Shown: positions 32,298 through 44,575 of the stretch, piece by piece
Position numbering within the stretch: position 1 is the first letter of the stretch
How the letters are laid out: each line of letters opens with the position of its first letter
Assembly (NCBI RefSeq): GCF_041296385.1
Contig: NW_027184064.1
Coordinates: 1,302,001-1,366,000 of the forward strand
Direction: 5' to 3'
DNA: 64,000 nt
From: Aphelocoma coerulescens
Lineage: Eukaryota; Chordata; Aves; Passeriformes; Corvidae
The notes under the pieces: generated by a model
The model's input: only the letters and a program-made list of their open reading frames with translations
Told to the model about the DNA's origin: nothing
Database searches by the model: none
Translations under genes and position numbers: made by a program

Positions 32298-33049
32298 GCT
32301 AAGACTGAAATGAAGCGAATATCAAGCATGTCAGGAAATATTTATGGTATTACCAAGACAAGAACCAAGGAGCTGGTCCGCAGTTGAGCAGTAACAGAAA
32401 GTTGATACTGCCAACTCTGAAATGTCTAATACCTCTCGTGTCAATCCTTGTAAAAAAAAGATCTATGCATTTGTGCAGTAATGGGTCATGCTCACCCTGA
32501 AAGACAAGCTCAGCTGAGACGTTTTAGGAAATTCAGTGTTTCAGATTGCTGAGTCTAGAAATCTTCTACTACTTAAAGAAGTGAGTGAAGCAATCTGGAA
32601 CTGCTAGAAACTTAACACTGTAGACAAGTGAGAAAGAGAAAAAAGAATGGAAAAAGCCAGAATGCAATGTGTATCTTTAAAAAGGTGGAAGGCAATGTGG
32701 ACAAAATTCGATATCTTAGCTTGCCTTTCAATTATTGGAAAAATTCCATCTTTCTGTCCCTACTCAAAATTCTTGGAACCATATAATTGTAGGCACTTGA
32801 AAAGTGATGAAGAGGTTTTCAAGAAACATACAGAAAGCTCTAGATAATTCCAAGTTTCCTTTCTGACAGGATAAGGACCAGGCTATTTAGGAGAGAAACA
32901 GCAGCTGTCATGTACTAGTAAAAACATATTGTAATTTATTTAATGTTTGAAATGATACATTCATAACTGAGGAATGGAAATAGATGAAACTGTCTTGGAA
33001 AAGCTAGTAAGAAAAAATTACTTTGGGAAGCAGTTGTCAATGGCTCATT
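32298..33049. other. AT-rich noncoding stretch, nothing firm
   Basis: It may include further decayed CR1 sequence upstream of the next feature, too diverged to tell. Confidence 0.4.
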
Positions 33050-33825
33050 CTAGAAGAGGACATTAACTGGAGCTTTTCAGAGCTCTGTCCTGAGAATGAT
33101 TCTGCTCAGTATTTTCAGATAATTTATTAACTCCATAAATGACCCAAAGTCAGGAGGAACTGCAAATACACTAGAGGACACAGAATTAGAAATTACCATG
33201 AAGAGTTATGGAAATCAAAGGGAAAAATTAAATATAGACAAATGTCATATGATAAGAGGATAACAAGCTGAGTTTGAGTTAATTGTTTGATGGTGTCCAA
33301 ACAAGGCAGACCTTCTGGGATGTAAGAAAAGGAATGTACTCTGTGTACATGCAAAATAGTCTTTCAATCTGGGGGCCCAGAACATTGTTTATCTTTGAGA
33401 CCACTTCAAGAAAGATACATGGAAAAATTGAAGAACATCCAAATAAAATCCAAAATGCTCCAAGTTACAGAAAATATGGCTAATAAAGTTGAAAAATAAT
33501 TTTTAAAGAGAAAGGAGAAGGGTGTTTTCTCATAGTCATATTCAAATATCTAAAAAGACTGTTACAAAAGAATTATTTCTATGTAAGTGGAGGATAAGAC
33601 AAGATGTAGTCACTTTGAAAATTGGTAAGAAAGATTTAGAGAGGACTTGATTAAAACCTTCTTATGGTAATTAAATGCTGCAAGAGTAAGAAAATGCAAA
33701 GTCATCCTCACTCTCACTTTAAAAACATATCAGGTAAGTATTTCAGGAGTAATACAGTGTAGGTGTGAACTCTCTCCAGTACAGGGCTGGATAAGAAGAC
33801 AATTGTGGGTCCATTCCAACCTTGT
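33050..33825 (+). mobile_element. ancient CR1 LINE remnant
   Basis: Despite heavy decay the order of CR1 landmarks is readable on the plus strand: 'agctctgtcctgagaatgattctgctcagtattttcag' (the LFNIF region), 'gacccaaagtcaggaggaactgcaaatacactagaggac' (the region of the FADD motif and following), 'aaatatagacaaatgtca' and at the end 'ggctggataagaagacaattgtgggtccattccaacc', the usual CR1 tail text. No frame survives. Confidence 0.55.
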
Positions 33826-35759
33826 TTTTTGTTAACTTCAATAGTTTGAAATAAGGGGACGGAGAAGATCAGCAGTTTGTGTCAAACTCTTTAGAAAGGA
33901 AAGAGGAGCAAAGGAACACTTCTCAATTATCATCCATGTTGTGGTTCTATCTCAGTGGTAGGTAACGTTGAATTTGATATTGTTCAGTGGTTGGACTTTT
34001 TGTGGAATTGCACAGGTGAAATGAAGATGAATCAAAAATCTATTTCACAGGCTGTTATTTATTGCTGTTATTTCCATTGCAACCTATATGTGTGCAATAG
34101 TAGTCTTTATTACCCAGGTAATAGTTTTAAAATGTGGTAACTGAAGAGGATATTCCTCATCTAAACCTCAGATAATTCTCAGTAGTAAAACTGAGGTCCC
34201 TTATCTTTCAGTCAGAACATAGATGATTACTTATCATCTCACAAAACAGACAATCTAGTTCTGCTCTTCATTTGTCTTTTTCGGTCTCTGCTTGTACTGA
34301 AATAATGGACAACACTTTTATGTTTAGAAAGCCTTGTTAAACTTGTTTGTATTACCAACATTGGGTCTGCATCAGCATTATTTCTCTGATTTATAAGAAT
34401 CACCAGTTTATGGTAGTGTGTGGTATAGAAATCAGGCCTTGTGGTGCTGAATATAGTTTGTCTTTTGCACAGGCAAATGAGCAGTTTTCTGAGTCATTAA
34501 CAAATGTTAGTCAAGACTTATATTACAGTAATTTGAAGAGTGATTTAGCATAAGTGTTTACCATTTCAGAACTGGCAAATAGATGTAACGATATTTTGCA
34601 ACTGAAAGTTTAGCGATATTGGCATGTTCACCTCACTTACTGATACTGGGGCTTGACTTTGTGCATTTTCACTTCTAGTGTTAAGTGTGAAACAACATTA
34701 AGCCTGAAAATTTTCATCTGTAGTGTTCAGAGCTTTATCTGTATATAAATCCTGTCTTTAAATTCATATGTAAACCATATGCAAATACATAATTATCATG
34801 CCAGTCATATGAAAATTTTCAAAAGGATTTCTAGTATTAAAGTTCAAAATAGTAAAAGAGGATTAAAGATGTTTGAGAGTTAATTGCACATCCTTAAATA
34901 ACTCTGCAATATCCTTGTTTTTAATACTTATGCTTTAGATATAGAAAAACAATGAAGATGCATTTTTATTTTCTTGTTTGTTTTGAAAGTAGTATAGCAT
35001 TATTTTCCATGGCACTGTTTACAATCTGGAAAACACAGAGATAAGCCAATGAGTACTTTCAAATGAAGAGACAATTTAAGAAATGCAATTTGTAAGCAAA
35101 AAAAAAGTGCTGCAGGGACTTGAAAACTTTTGACAATTATATCCAACTTTCAAAATCAAAATAAGAGATATGAATAAGGTGGAAAATATTAAAATATGTA
35201 TCCTTTTCTCTCTGCATTAAAAAAAGAATGGGGAACACTGGACCACAGGAAGGCTGGAAAGAAATCTATTGAGTGTCAGTCTCAGGGGCAGGATGGACTT
35301 TTCTGTAATCATTTCATGGCAAAAGTACTGACCTATGGCTCAGCTTCAGTTTGCTCATGTCCTTTATCTGCCAGTAGTTTTCTCCTTATTGGCTATGAAT
35401 CTACTGAAAATATTAGCTATCACCAACAGAGTCTGATAGGTACAACTAAAGGAATTGAGTAAGAATAGCCAGAGTTTTCCTGTATAGTGAGGATTTGACA
35501 TAACTAATAAGTGTCAGTAGGTTATTGGCCAGCTTCTAACCACACCTGACTTAGTAATTTTTGTTTTTATGAAATACCACAGAATGATCATTGAGCATCA
35601 GCCATTTGCCCAGTAGGAGAGTCCTCCCATCTCTTGTGGGGTATACAGGCTTAAACTGTTTTTCTAATCAAATACAGACACTTAAACACAGGTTTCTCTT
35701 TTTATCATTTATTTAGGGGTTATCCTTAGGAATTCTTTTCTTGTTAGTCCAAAATAGGG
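33826..35759. other. AT-rich noncoding stretch, nothing recognised
   Basis: The frame at 35196-35462 has no known motif. Confidence 0.5.
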
Positions 35760-36329
35760 GCATCAAACATCAGATAAGGACTGTGCTGTGTTTGTAGTCA
35801 GGATATGCCTGAGAGGAATTTTTAGTTCTGAAAAGTCATCATTAACTACTGAAATAGCTGTGGTAAAATCACTGCTAACCAGCCTATGCTTACCACCATG
35901 ATCACCTGCTGGCTGCTTCTTGTTAAGACTAATCTTTTTTTCAGATGCATGAGGTATAGGAGAAAGTTTCACGAAGGATGTCTGGACTTCAGGCGGCTCT
36001 CTTGAAAGCTGTTCCTTGCATAGGCCAAGTTACAGCATTTCAGGGAGTGGGTATCCAGAGCCAGCCCTACAGCTGTCAGCTCCATCTTGTAGGCATACCT
36101 GAAGCCCCTTTCTGTTCAAGTTACTAAGCATTTTATACTTTTCTTTGCAGAGTATCTTAATACATAACAACCAATAAGCATCATGCACAATACCTTTACA
36201 TTTGCCTATAGCCTATCATAGCTACTACCATCACCATATTACAGTCATTATTATCCAATCACAAGAGTAAGTAAGTTACAATTTAAGCTTACAATGGAAA
36301 ATTCTCAGACCTCTCTTTTTCTTGCTACA
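35760..36329 (-). repeat. possible LTR, minus strand
   Basis: On the minus strand several CCAAT-like motifs (plus-strand ATCCAATCAC near 36253, CAACCAATAAG near 36168) precede TATAAAATGC (plus-strand GCATTTTATAC near 36129), followed by a GC-richer segment to about 35990, the order of an LTR U3-R. Its likely outer end on the plus strand is TGCTACA at 36329. No target duplication was found. Confidence 0.4.
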
Positions 36330-36696
36330 TCGACATTTCTTGTTTGCCTGCAATATCTTTCTTTTTGGTAAAGACATGTTTTCTATTTACTTATGCTCTT
36401 CTTGAGACTTATTTACTTGGTGAAAAACATGTCTTTGTTTGTAGTCACATACCTTTGTCCTAATCATAAAAATCTCCTTCCAACTCATCTCCAACCTTTG
36501 CCTTTTCAGTTATTCAGTGATCAGTGTTTCAGCAAAACATCTTTTACTCTATATCAAAACTTGCTTTCATTTCTAGTTTATCCTCAGTTTCTACATTCAG
36601 AGATCTTTCTGCCAAGCCTATGTATCTGTGAAACTTCCTTACCAAACTTTCATCCTCTCCAACAATGAGGTAACTGTATCTACTCTGAGCATATCA
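36330..36696. other. noncoding stretch, nothing recognised
   Basis: The stretch is AT-rich. The frame at 36393-36668 has no known motif. Confidence 0.45.
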
Positions 36697-37239
36697 TGAT
36701 CCGATAGCAGGTTGACCCTGGCGGGGTGCCAGGTGCTCTATCACACCCTTTCCCACTGGGACAGAGGAGAGAATAAGATGCCACACAACCAGCAGGGTGA
36801 GATAAGGCAGTTTTATTACAGTAAAAGAAAGGAATAAGCTAAAGAGAAAAAAAGGTCATTCTCTACTTCCCACCAGCAGTGATGTTCCAACACTTCTGGG
36901 AAGCAGGGCTTCAGCATGCATAATGGTTCCTCTGGAAGGCAAACATTGAAAACTCACGATTGCCCCCCACTTCCTCCTCTCTACCTTAGCTTATATATCT
37001 GAGCTGATGTCATATGGTATGGAATATCCCTTTGGCTAATTTGGGTCAGCTGACCTGGTTGTGTCCCCTCCCAGGATCTTGCCCACTCTCATCCCCTTTG
37101 GTGGAAGAAGGAATGTTAGAGGGAAAGCACTGCTTGGCAGTAGCTAAAACACTGGTCTGTTATCAACATCCTTCCAGCTACCAATGCAAAGCACAGCACT
37201 GTAAAGGCTGTGAACTTTACCTCGGTCAGACCCAATGCA
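36697..37239 (-). repeat. solo LTR of a common avian family, minus strand
   Basis: The plus strand carries the recognisable avian LTR text 'gttgaccctggcggggtgccagg', 'gggttgagataagg'-like 'ggtgagataaggcag', and 'ggaatatccctttggctaatttgggtcagctgacctgg'. On the minus strand TATATAAGC (near 36993) precedes AATAAAA (near 36815) by about 175 bases, which gives the orientation. The proposed ends are TGATCCG (plus-strand left) and CAATGCA (right); flanks do not match, so the ends may be off. Confidence 0.6.
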
Positions 37240-39799
37240 GAGTGCATTTCCAAAACCATAGAAGAAATCTTAATGAAACAAGAACCTTTTCATTGAAAAC
37301 AACACTACAAAGTAGAAGAGTTAATTCAGGAATTTTTTGATTTTGAAGATTTTCTTCAATCCATACTTTCAAGAAAATGTGCTTGAAATTACAGCATGTA
37401 TTTTAAAGGCTACTTCAAATGTCTAAATTGCAGATGGCTAAAAAAATGTGGGATGAAATTATATCATAAACACATAGAGCACAGTCTGTGCTTACAGGGG
37501 TACACTGTGAAGACACCAGTTCTTCAAAAATGAGGGACTAAACAGAGCCTGAAAACAATATCTGACATGTAATAGAATGGTCTTCACTCCCATATTCTTC
37601 ATTTGCTCCTTAAAAATACCAAGGTCTTCTAGTACAAAAGGGAAAAGGTGTTTTTGTCATTTGCCTGATTCTAAAAACCTTCCTATCCTCTGATTTTATC
37701 ACTGGGTTCCTGAGGCAAGATCTACTGTACTCCTTAACTCTGCTAGATCATTTTTCAGCTTGTTGATCTATTTCTACCACATCTTCTGTGTTACAAGAGG
37801 GGAGAGGGAAGAAAGGTCCCCTAAAGGAACACTGAAAGGTAAAGACAGGGTGGAGGAGACTGATGGAAAAATCAATGATTTCTAAGCATGTTTTGAAAAG
37901 CTTCATGTGTAGTGTTTAAAACTGTAGGTGCCCAGTGTAAAGCTTTAGGGATAATATTAATTAACATGAAAGAGCTTTGAACTAATTCTTGAGTCTTTTT
38001 AGAAGTTTAAATATCTGAACATCACTTGATCAGCATCTTAATCTATAAGTTGCTTTGTCTTTATTTCTTTCCTTGGTGAAAGAGTACATTTATAACTTAG
38101 AGGTAATGTTAAATAGCTGATGAAAGAAAGACATATTGAAGCTCATCTGGTGGAAACCTTAACCTAAATTATATGAACATGGAGAATGAACTTCATTTTC
38201 TCATACACAAGTTACGTATACCAGCCAAAAAAGCCCCACAAGCCATCACCCAATTGATCTTCCAAATTGTGAATATAGGTATTTAATTTCTTGAAACACT
38301 TTTTCTATGATTATGTGTAAAAGAAAGAAGTGAATGCTGATAAAGTGACTCTGAGGAGCAAGGCATCAGCAGAATAACAGAGAAGAAATTTTTGAATCTA
38401 AGCAAGATCAAGAACCGGTTTAGCTAATTTCAGTGAATTATGAATCATTTCTTTTAACAATGATGAATAGTATCTGAAAAAATTGCAAATTAAAATAACC
38501 AACAATAAAAAGAATTAATTTTTAAAAAGAAGGAAAGTCATACAAAATGTAAATAGTTTATTTTAATGTAGCATTATAAAGTTAGAGAAGGATTTTCTTA
38601 TATGAAACCCTCCATGGTTTGTTGTTTTATCGCAAACATTACATTTCAAATGGAATAAAGACATGGAAATTTTATATTCAAATCATTAAAATGCAAAGAA
38701 AACCCTTTAGTGTGAGATAATACTTCTTCAACGCTTTTGGCAATGTACTGCTGTTGTTTGCAACCAGTTAAACACACTGAATGCACATGGGATCTAATCT
38801 GTTATTTATTTAAATTCTCAGTTAAAATACTAGCTCAGATATTATATTAATTCTGGTCTGGAACTGGAAGCATAAACTAATCACTACACGTAGGTCTTTT
38901 CAACTCTTTGCAGTCTATATCTTTATAATATTTGGAGACATTTATTTGCAAAACTCTGTTTTTCTGAGAGTTAATTTATTTCTCTTTGCTTGAGTCAGGA
39001 AAATTCACTGGGTTTTATTTTTCAGGTAGGAAAAGAGAGAAACAAAGCTGTTCAAATATTTTATGATACAGTGTTTTATTTTGTTATTTTGGTTTCATTT
39101 TTTTTCCCTAATTAAAAATGAACAAGTAAATACTTTGCACAGAAGTTATTGTTTAAACTGGTAGGGATCTGACAAGGAAGCATAAAAGTTCTTTTCCACT
39201 AGTTTTCTGCTTGATTGCCTATACCAAGTCAAGCCGTGAGTATCAAAACTTAGGAGCTTCAGGTAGGTGGCCTTTAAGAAGCACCATCATAAAAAATGTG
39301 CCAGGGTTTGTCATCCAAAAGCTGATTCCATTTGAGTTCTATGGATAGCTTAATATTTTTTAATGAAATTACTTTTATGTGTGTGTTTGAGTACTGTCAT
39401 CCTCTGTTATAAGAAATACTGTGCCTTGCATCTCTTAAATCATCAAATAAAAAAATTTCACTAGTCTTTATTGGCCAATGGTTTTACTTTTATCAAATAT
39501 AAATGGCTTGTAAACTCACAGTGAGATCAGTACCAAAAAAAGACCTTTGTTTCTGTAGGACTACAGAGAAAGTCAAAAGTTTCTAATGCCAAGCTTATAT
39601 GTCACTAGGGCTAAATACATATTTTTCCTCTTTTATAATTGTTCTCTTTGAAATGTGAAGAAGGAATTTTGAGCAGTCTATTAAAATGACAAGTCTTTAG
39701 TCAAAAGGCAATGTGATTACTTCTAAATTCTCTAAAATAGACGAAGAAATGCCATCACCTGGAATTAGCATAGTCTAGTTTGATTCCATAGCATTTTAC
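37240..39799. other. AT-rich noncoding stretch, nothing recognised
   Basis: This long unique-looking region has no frame above 63 codons, no repeat family recognised and no RNA gene. Confidence 0.55.
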
Positions 39800-40190
39800 A
39801 CAATTAAAGAATTAAAAAATGATTGAGGTTGGAAAGGACTCTGGAAGTCCTCTGGTCCAAGCACCCTTTTCCAAATAGTGTTTAAAATTTCCCAAGCCCA
39901 GATGGCTTTTGAATATCTCCAAATCCAAGGTCTCCACAACCCCTTTGGGCAACCTGTACAAGTGCTCAGACCCTCTCATAGTGTTAAGCATGTTTCTTTG
40001 CATTTGGATGGAGGCCCTGGTATTTCAGTTTGTTGTTGAGTTCCCCCAAAATTTCTCTTCTCCGCTCAACACTCCCAGCTGAGTCTGCCTCTCCTCACAG
40101 GAGACATGGTCCAGGCCCTCAATCATCTTTGTAGCCCTTTTTTGTATGCTCTCCAGTATGTATATACCTCTCTTGCACTGGGGAACTGGA
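39800..40190 (-). mobile_element. CR1 LINE 3'-end fragment
   Basis: The plus strand reads as a reverse-complement CR1 tail: 'tgaggttggaaaggactctggaag', 'tccaagcaccc', 'gggcaacctgta', 'ctcaatcatctttgtagccctttttt' and 'tgctctccag'. It is degraded, and the octamer tail is no longer clear. Confidence 0.75.
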
Positions 40191-41440
40191 AATGGTACTT
40201 TCCATGTTAGCAGAAGGTCTGTGTTAACTGAAAGTGCTTGAAATTTATTTCTGTGTTGCTTTTAAATTGTATTTCAGACCTGGATTAAAAAAAAAAAAAA
40301 ATGGTAAGGCAGTAAAATGTGGCCTTAAAATTTTCTTTCCCATGACAACTTGACTTCTTGTCATTGAAATCTGTTTCATGGTCACAATCAGTTTACTCTT
40401 TCTTAACATGTTGTCATGCATCCACATTGGGATCACTTCCCAACCCCTCTAGACTGAGCTCATGAAATTAAATTAGCTTTGGCTAAGCTTTGTGTTAACC
40501 TGTCTGGAAGGAAAACTGCAGTAGTAAGTAAAATATTTTCATATTAATATTTGGGAAAGCCTTGTAAAATACTTCCCAGTTCTGTTAGTTGTAAATCAGT
40601 TGCTGCCAAAATATCCCCAAAGGACTGGTTTAGCTGTAGCAACAGTGAAAAATCACTGGAGGGGTGAAAATTTTGAAAATGTGTACAGAAGGTGTTGCAA
40701 CAGAGCCTGAAAATGAATGACATTATTTTTTCATTCATTTTTCCCTCCCCCTCAGCTGTCTATAAAAATTGACACTTTAGACAACGTGCTTTGCAAAGGT
40801 CTAAAAGACTAAATGTGACAAAGTATACTCATGGAACACTGAATGCCATTGATCACACATATTAAAATACTGAAGATTAATTGCTGTTTTTATAAGGTTT
40901 CCTGCATAAATGTAATGATGGAATGCCATAATGTTCGTAACCTGAAACATTAAAACCAGGTACTGGAGAAATCTTGCAGAAATGTTCAGCCATTGACTAG
41001 AAATGTTCATCTCTCATGTCAGATTGTTTCATCAAGGCTGGCACACTATTGGCAACTAGGCAGGATTCTGGCACTAAAGCTATAGATTGTATAGGAGCTA
41101 GATTTCCATATCTGCATGTAAAGTTCTTAAATAGGTGGTCAAGGTTTATTTACGGCATTTGTGTTCCAGGAACACTAGAAAGCCTTTAAAGAAGTAAAGG
41201 TCTTTTCCTCCTCAGGTAGACTTTAAAATACAGTCCTGAGTAAATAGAGCCGTTGCATAACTGTGTCATAAAACATAGGAAGAAGGGGAGCTGTATTACA
41301 TGCATTATCACTCAATTATTTTTAAATTCCTGTAACTGTGAAGAGAGCATCGCTGGCTATAAAATTTAGTGAGGAACTTCCAACAACTTGTACAGCTTTA
41401 TGTCTGGAGCGCATCTTCAGGGCTTTTCAGTTCTTTGTTC
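40191..41440. other. AT-rich noncoding stretch, nothing recognised
   Basis: Apart from an A-run at 40288-40301 no feature is visible. Confidence 0.5.
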
Positions 41441-41445
41441 AAAAG

Positions 41446-42623
41446 TGTTGGGTTTTAGGATTTTTCCTTTTGTTTCTTTCTCTCAGGGAATTTTTTCCCA
41501 TATGCTGCAAAAAGACAATAACGTCTGGTACTTAAGAGAGACAAAAGAAGTTGTCACAGCTCAGGGCAAGGGTGCCGCTGGCTATTCTCTCTTTACCTGT
41601 GGGGTTTTCTCTTGGAGGAGCAGAGATACTGCAAGATTTGGGCTGGGGGAAGGGGCTAGGCACAGCTCCTCACTTTCTTTCTGTCGTTGTCAGCTTTGGA
41701 GGAGGATGGTCAAGTTGCTGTTTATGGGGGGGAATTTGCTGCCTCCACTAGAGCCCAGCCCTGTCCTGCTTCTTCTGCCATGGTAAGCCTTTGCTCGTGA
41801 GAGCAGCCACTGAACTGGGACTTTATTAACAACCTACCTCACAAAAAAAAGGACTTTTCACCATCTGCTTGGGTGCCTCAGGGGAAACCCCGGGACCCAG
41901 AGCCCCTTCCCCTTCTCAGGGAGCCTCTCCCTGCCATGTTCGGGAGCCACTGCCCAGCCCAACCATGCTTCTGCTACTGCTCTGAAGTTTTTTGCTACAG
42001 TGAAGCCACGCACTCCCCTGCCTTCTGGGATGCCCTGCAGCCCCTGCTACAGCTGCTGAGGCTCTGATATATCTTGTTTATTACTCCGGGATTTTTGCTA
42101 GCCTCTGCCATTCCAGCTTGCTGCTTCTGCAGTTCCAGCTACAGCTCCTTTTGCTGTCCAGAGGGGCACCAAAATCAGCTGCCCCTGTGGGTTTGTAAAG
42201 GAAGCCCCTTTTCCATCCCTTCCGCCGGCTGTGCTGCCATTACCCACATGCAGAGAAATGGCCAAACTTGCACCACAGCCACCCCCTGTAGGCACAGGGA
42301 ACCATTGCACCCACCCTGCCCGGCCGGGAGCCACCAGCGCCCCTGCCGGCTGTGAGCAGAACTGCACCGAAGGGGAAAGGGCCCGACAGCTGAGAGAAGG
42401 CTGTGGTTGGGTCCCTGGTTTTGTTTGTTGCTGTCGCCATTGTTGTCATTTGTTTGCCTTGTTATACATACTAGTAAAGAACTGTTATTCCTTCTCCCAT
42501 ATCTTTGCCTGAAAGCCCCTTAATTTCAAAGTTATAATAATTCAGAGGGAAGGAGGTCAAATTCTGCATTCCAAGGGAGGTTCCCACCTTCCTTGGCAGA
42601 CACATGTCTTTCAAACCAAGACA
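41446..42623 (+). repeat. ERVL-family 5' LTR
   Basis: The 1178-bp LTR runs from TGTTGGGTTTTAGG to AACCAAGACA and is related to 5182-6125 over its length (start, 'gaattttttcccatatgc', 'ggagccaccagcgcccctgc', 'tactagtaaagaactg', end). It is longer than the copy at 5182. The left flank is AAAAG. It is followed by a primer site and a short leader, so it is a 5' LTR rather than a solo LTR. Confidence 0.85.
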
Positions 42624-42700
42624 GATTTTGGCACCCAGTATGGGGCCTGAGGGCATCACGAGGAAAGAACACCTGGAAGGAAAAAAAAAGAAAAAAATTT
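42624..42700 (+). mobile_element. ERVL primer site and leader, rest of provirus lost
   Basis: TGGCACCCAGTATGGGGCC at 42629-42647 is the diverged counterpart of the primer site at 6131, and 'ctgagggcat' follows in both. After an A-rich stretch (about 42675-42715) no gag can be found, so the element ends here by deletion. Confidence 0.7.
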
Positions 42701-42908
42701 TTGGGGCTTTTTTTTGAGAGATTTCATTATGCTTGAACAACATAGGGCCAAGGTTTATCACACTTAAAATTCCCATTCTGCTTCCTTTATAGTTGATGTA
42801 GAATTATCACCACTTTCAAGAGGTAAAGATTTTCTGTTCTTCCTATTTCAGTGATGTAGCCCCATTCCAACCAGAATAAAATCAAACCATTTCACTATCT
42901 ATAAAATT

Positions 42909-42942
42909 ATCATAGAGTCATGGAATGATTTGGGTTGGATGG
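42909..42942 (-). mobile_element. CR1 LINE, left part (3' end), split by an LTR
   Basis: ATCATAGAGTCATGGAATGA and the following 'tttgggttggatgg' are the extreme 3' end of a CR1 in minus orientation. The CR1 text resumes at 43904, after the inserted LTR. Confidence 0.85.
42938..42942. repeat. target-site duplication GATGG (left)
   Basis: The same five bases occur at 43904-43908 on the other side of the LTR. With one copy removed the CR1 reads through continuously. Confidence 0.9.
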
Positions 42943-43903
42943 TGTGAGGAAAGAGACAACTCTTAGTTAAATTAAAAACTAAAATAATTTATTGAAAACA
43001 GAAATATTGAAAAATTACAAAAATTAGAAAAATATAAAAATTTGGGATCCTATGGCTCAGTAGGTGGTGTGCCCCAGGAGTGCAGGGATCTCAGATCTTC
43101 TGGCTGAGACAGCACTAGACCTCAGGTAGTGAAAAAGAAAAAGGACTTGCAGTGCTGAGGTGACTCCTGGCTAATCCAGGAGTCTAAAAAGGTTATTAAA
43201 GGCTCCTTAATAGGAGTAAGGCTTTTAATGCCCAGCACTGATTTCCACCCACAGCTAGTCTGCAGGGGTCTCCTGTCTGTCTGAGGTTTGGTTTCACTGT
43301 TTTATAGCGCCTTTGCTCCGCCCCGGTCCGCCCACAGTCCGCCCACAGCCCGCCCCTTTGGTATAAAGTGATTGGTGCTTTCCCAATTGCACGTCGTTGT
43401 CAAGTGGGTGATAGCAGTTGAAATAAGGGTGGTAAAGTGCCCTCATTAAAATTCAGGTTGCCGTGGAGCTTGCCTGCAGGGTAATGGTTGAGGAGCTAAA
43501 AATAGCTGGTGGCTATTAGAAACTGGGATTTTGGAGTTAAGCTTTGAATTAAGGTGCAAGGTAAAAACACTTTTAAAAATATTAAAATACATCCAACACA
43601 TCTTAAAACACTTGTAAAAGTATACAATAAACATGGGAAAGATAACTCTTGTGATGTACAGGTGGTTTAAAGTTTGAGAAGGCAGCATAACTTGGGGATT
43701 TTTAACTGGGGATTTTTAACTGGGAATAGTGCAACTCTTTTAATAAACTACTTTGAACAATTGAAAATATTGATAATGGAACTTGATTTTTGTACCTGGG
43801 CTGATGGGTTAATTTTAACATTCAATTAAAATTTTTTTAAATTAATTAATTAAAACACTTAATATGCAAAGACCAAACACAATTAGGTATTTCATGTATG
43901 ACA
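42943..43903 (-). repeat. solo LTR inserted in CR1, minus strand
   Basis: The 961-bp LTR begins TGTGAGGAAAGAG and ends CATGTATGACA on the plus strand, with a perfect GATGG duplication. On the minus strand a CCAAT box (43375-43370), four GGGCGG boxes (plus-strand CCGCCC at 43318, 43328, 43339 and 43350) and a TATA box (plus-strand TTTTATA 43300-43306) stand in promoter order. AATAAA (plus-strand TTTATT 42988-42993) comes near the end. The family is not one I can name; the 5-bp duplication fits class II or III. Confidence 0.85.
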
Positions 43904-44575
43904 GATGGGAACTAAAAATCATTTAGCTCCAACCCCCTCCCATGGGCAGGGATACCTTCCACTAGACAAGATTGCTCCAACTTTGTCCAGTTTGGTTTTG
44001 AGCACTTTGAAGGATAGCATAGTCAGAGCTTCTCTGGGCAACCCATGCCAGGGCCTCACTACCCTCATTCTAAAGAACTTCTTCCTAATATCTAATCTAA
44101 ACCTACTCTCTTTCCACTTTGAAGCCACTTTCCCTTGTTCTGCCACTATGCGTCCTTGCAATAAATTCCCTCTTGTTGTAGACACCCTTTAGGTACTATG
44201 AGTTCTCCCTGGAGCGTCCTCTTCTCCAGGCTGGCAAACCCTGACTCTCTCACCATGTTTTCATAGGAGAGTTGCTAGAGTCCACTGATCATTTTGGTGG
44301 CCTCCTCCAGACTGGTTCCAACAGGCCCATGTCCTTCCTGTGCTGGGACCCCAGAGCTGGATGCAGCATTGTGGGTGGGGTCTCACCAGAGCAGGGCAGA
44401 GGGGCAGAATCCTCCCCTCCCCTGCTTCCCATGGGGCTTTGGATGCTGCCCAGCACACAGTTGGCTTTCTGGGCTACAAGAGCTCACTGCAGGGTCATGC
44501 TGATCTTCTCATTTACAAACACCTTCACGTTTTCTCCTCAAGGGTTCTGTCAATCCATTCTCCACCCAGCCTGAG
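43904..44575 (-). mobile_element. CR1 LINE, right part, after the inserted LTR
   Basis: The CR1 continues with 'gggaactaaaaatcatttagctccaaccccctcccatgggcaggg', 'gcttctctgggcaacccatgccagggcctcactaccctcattctaaagaa', and at 44400-44575 the region encoding the end of ORF2 (minus-strand frame 44458-44261 with 'ILPLCPALVRPHPQCCIQLW'). It is 5'-truncated at about 44575. Confidence 0.88.
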
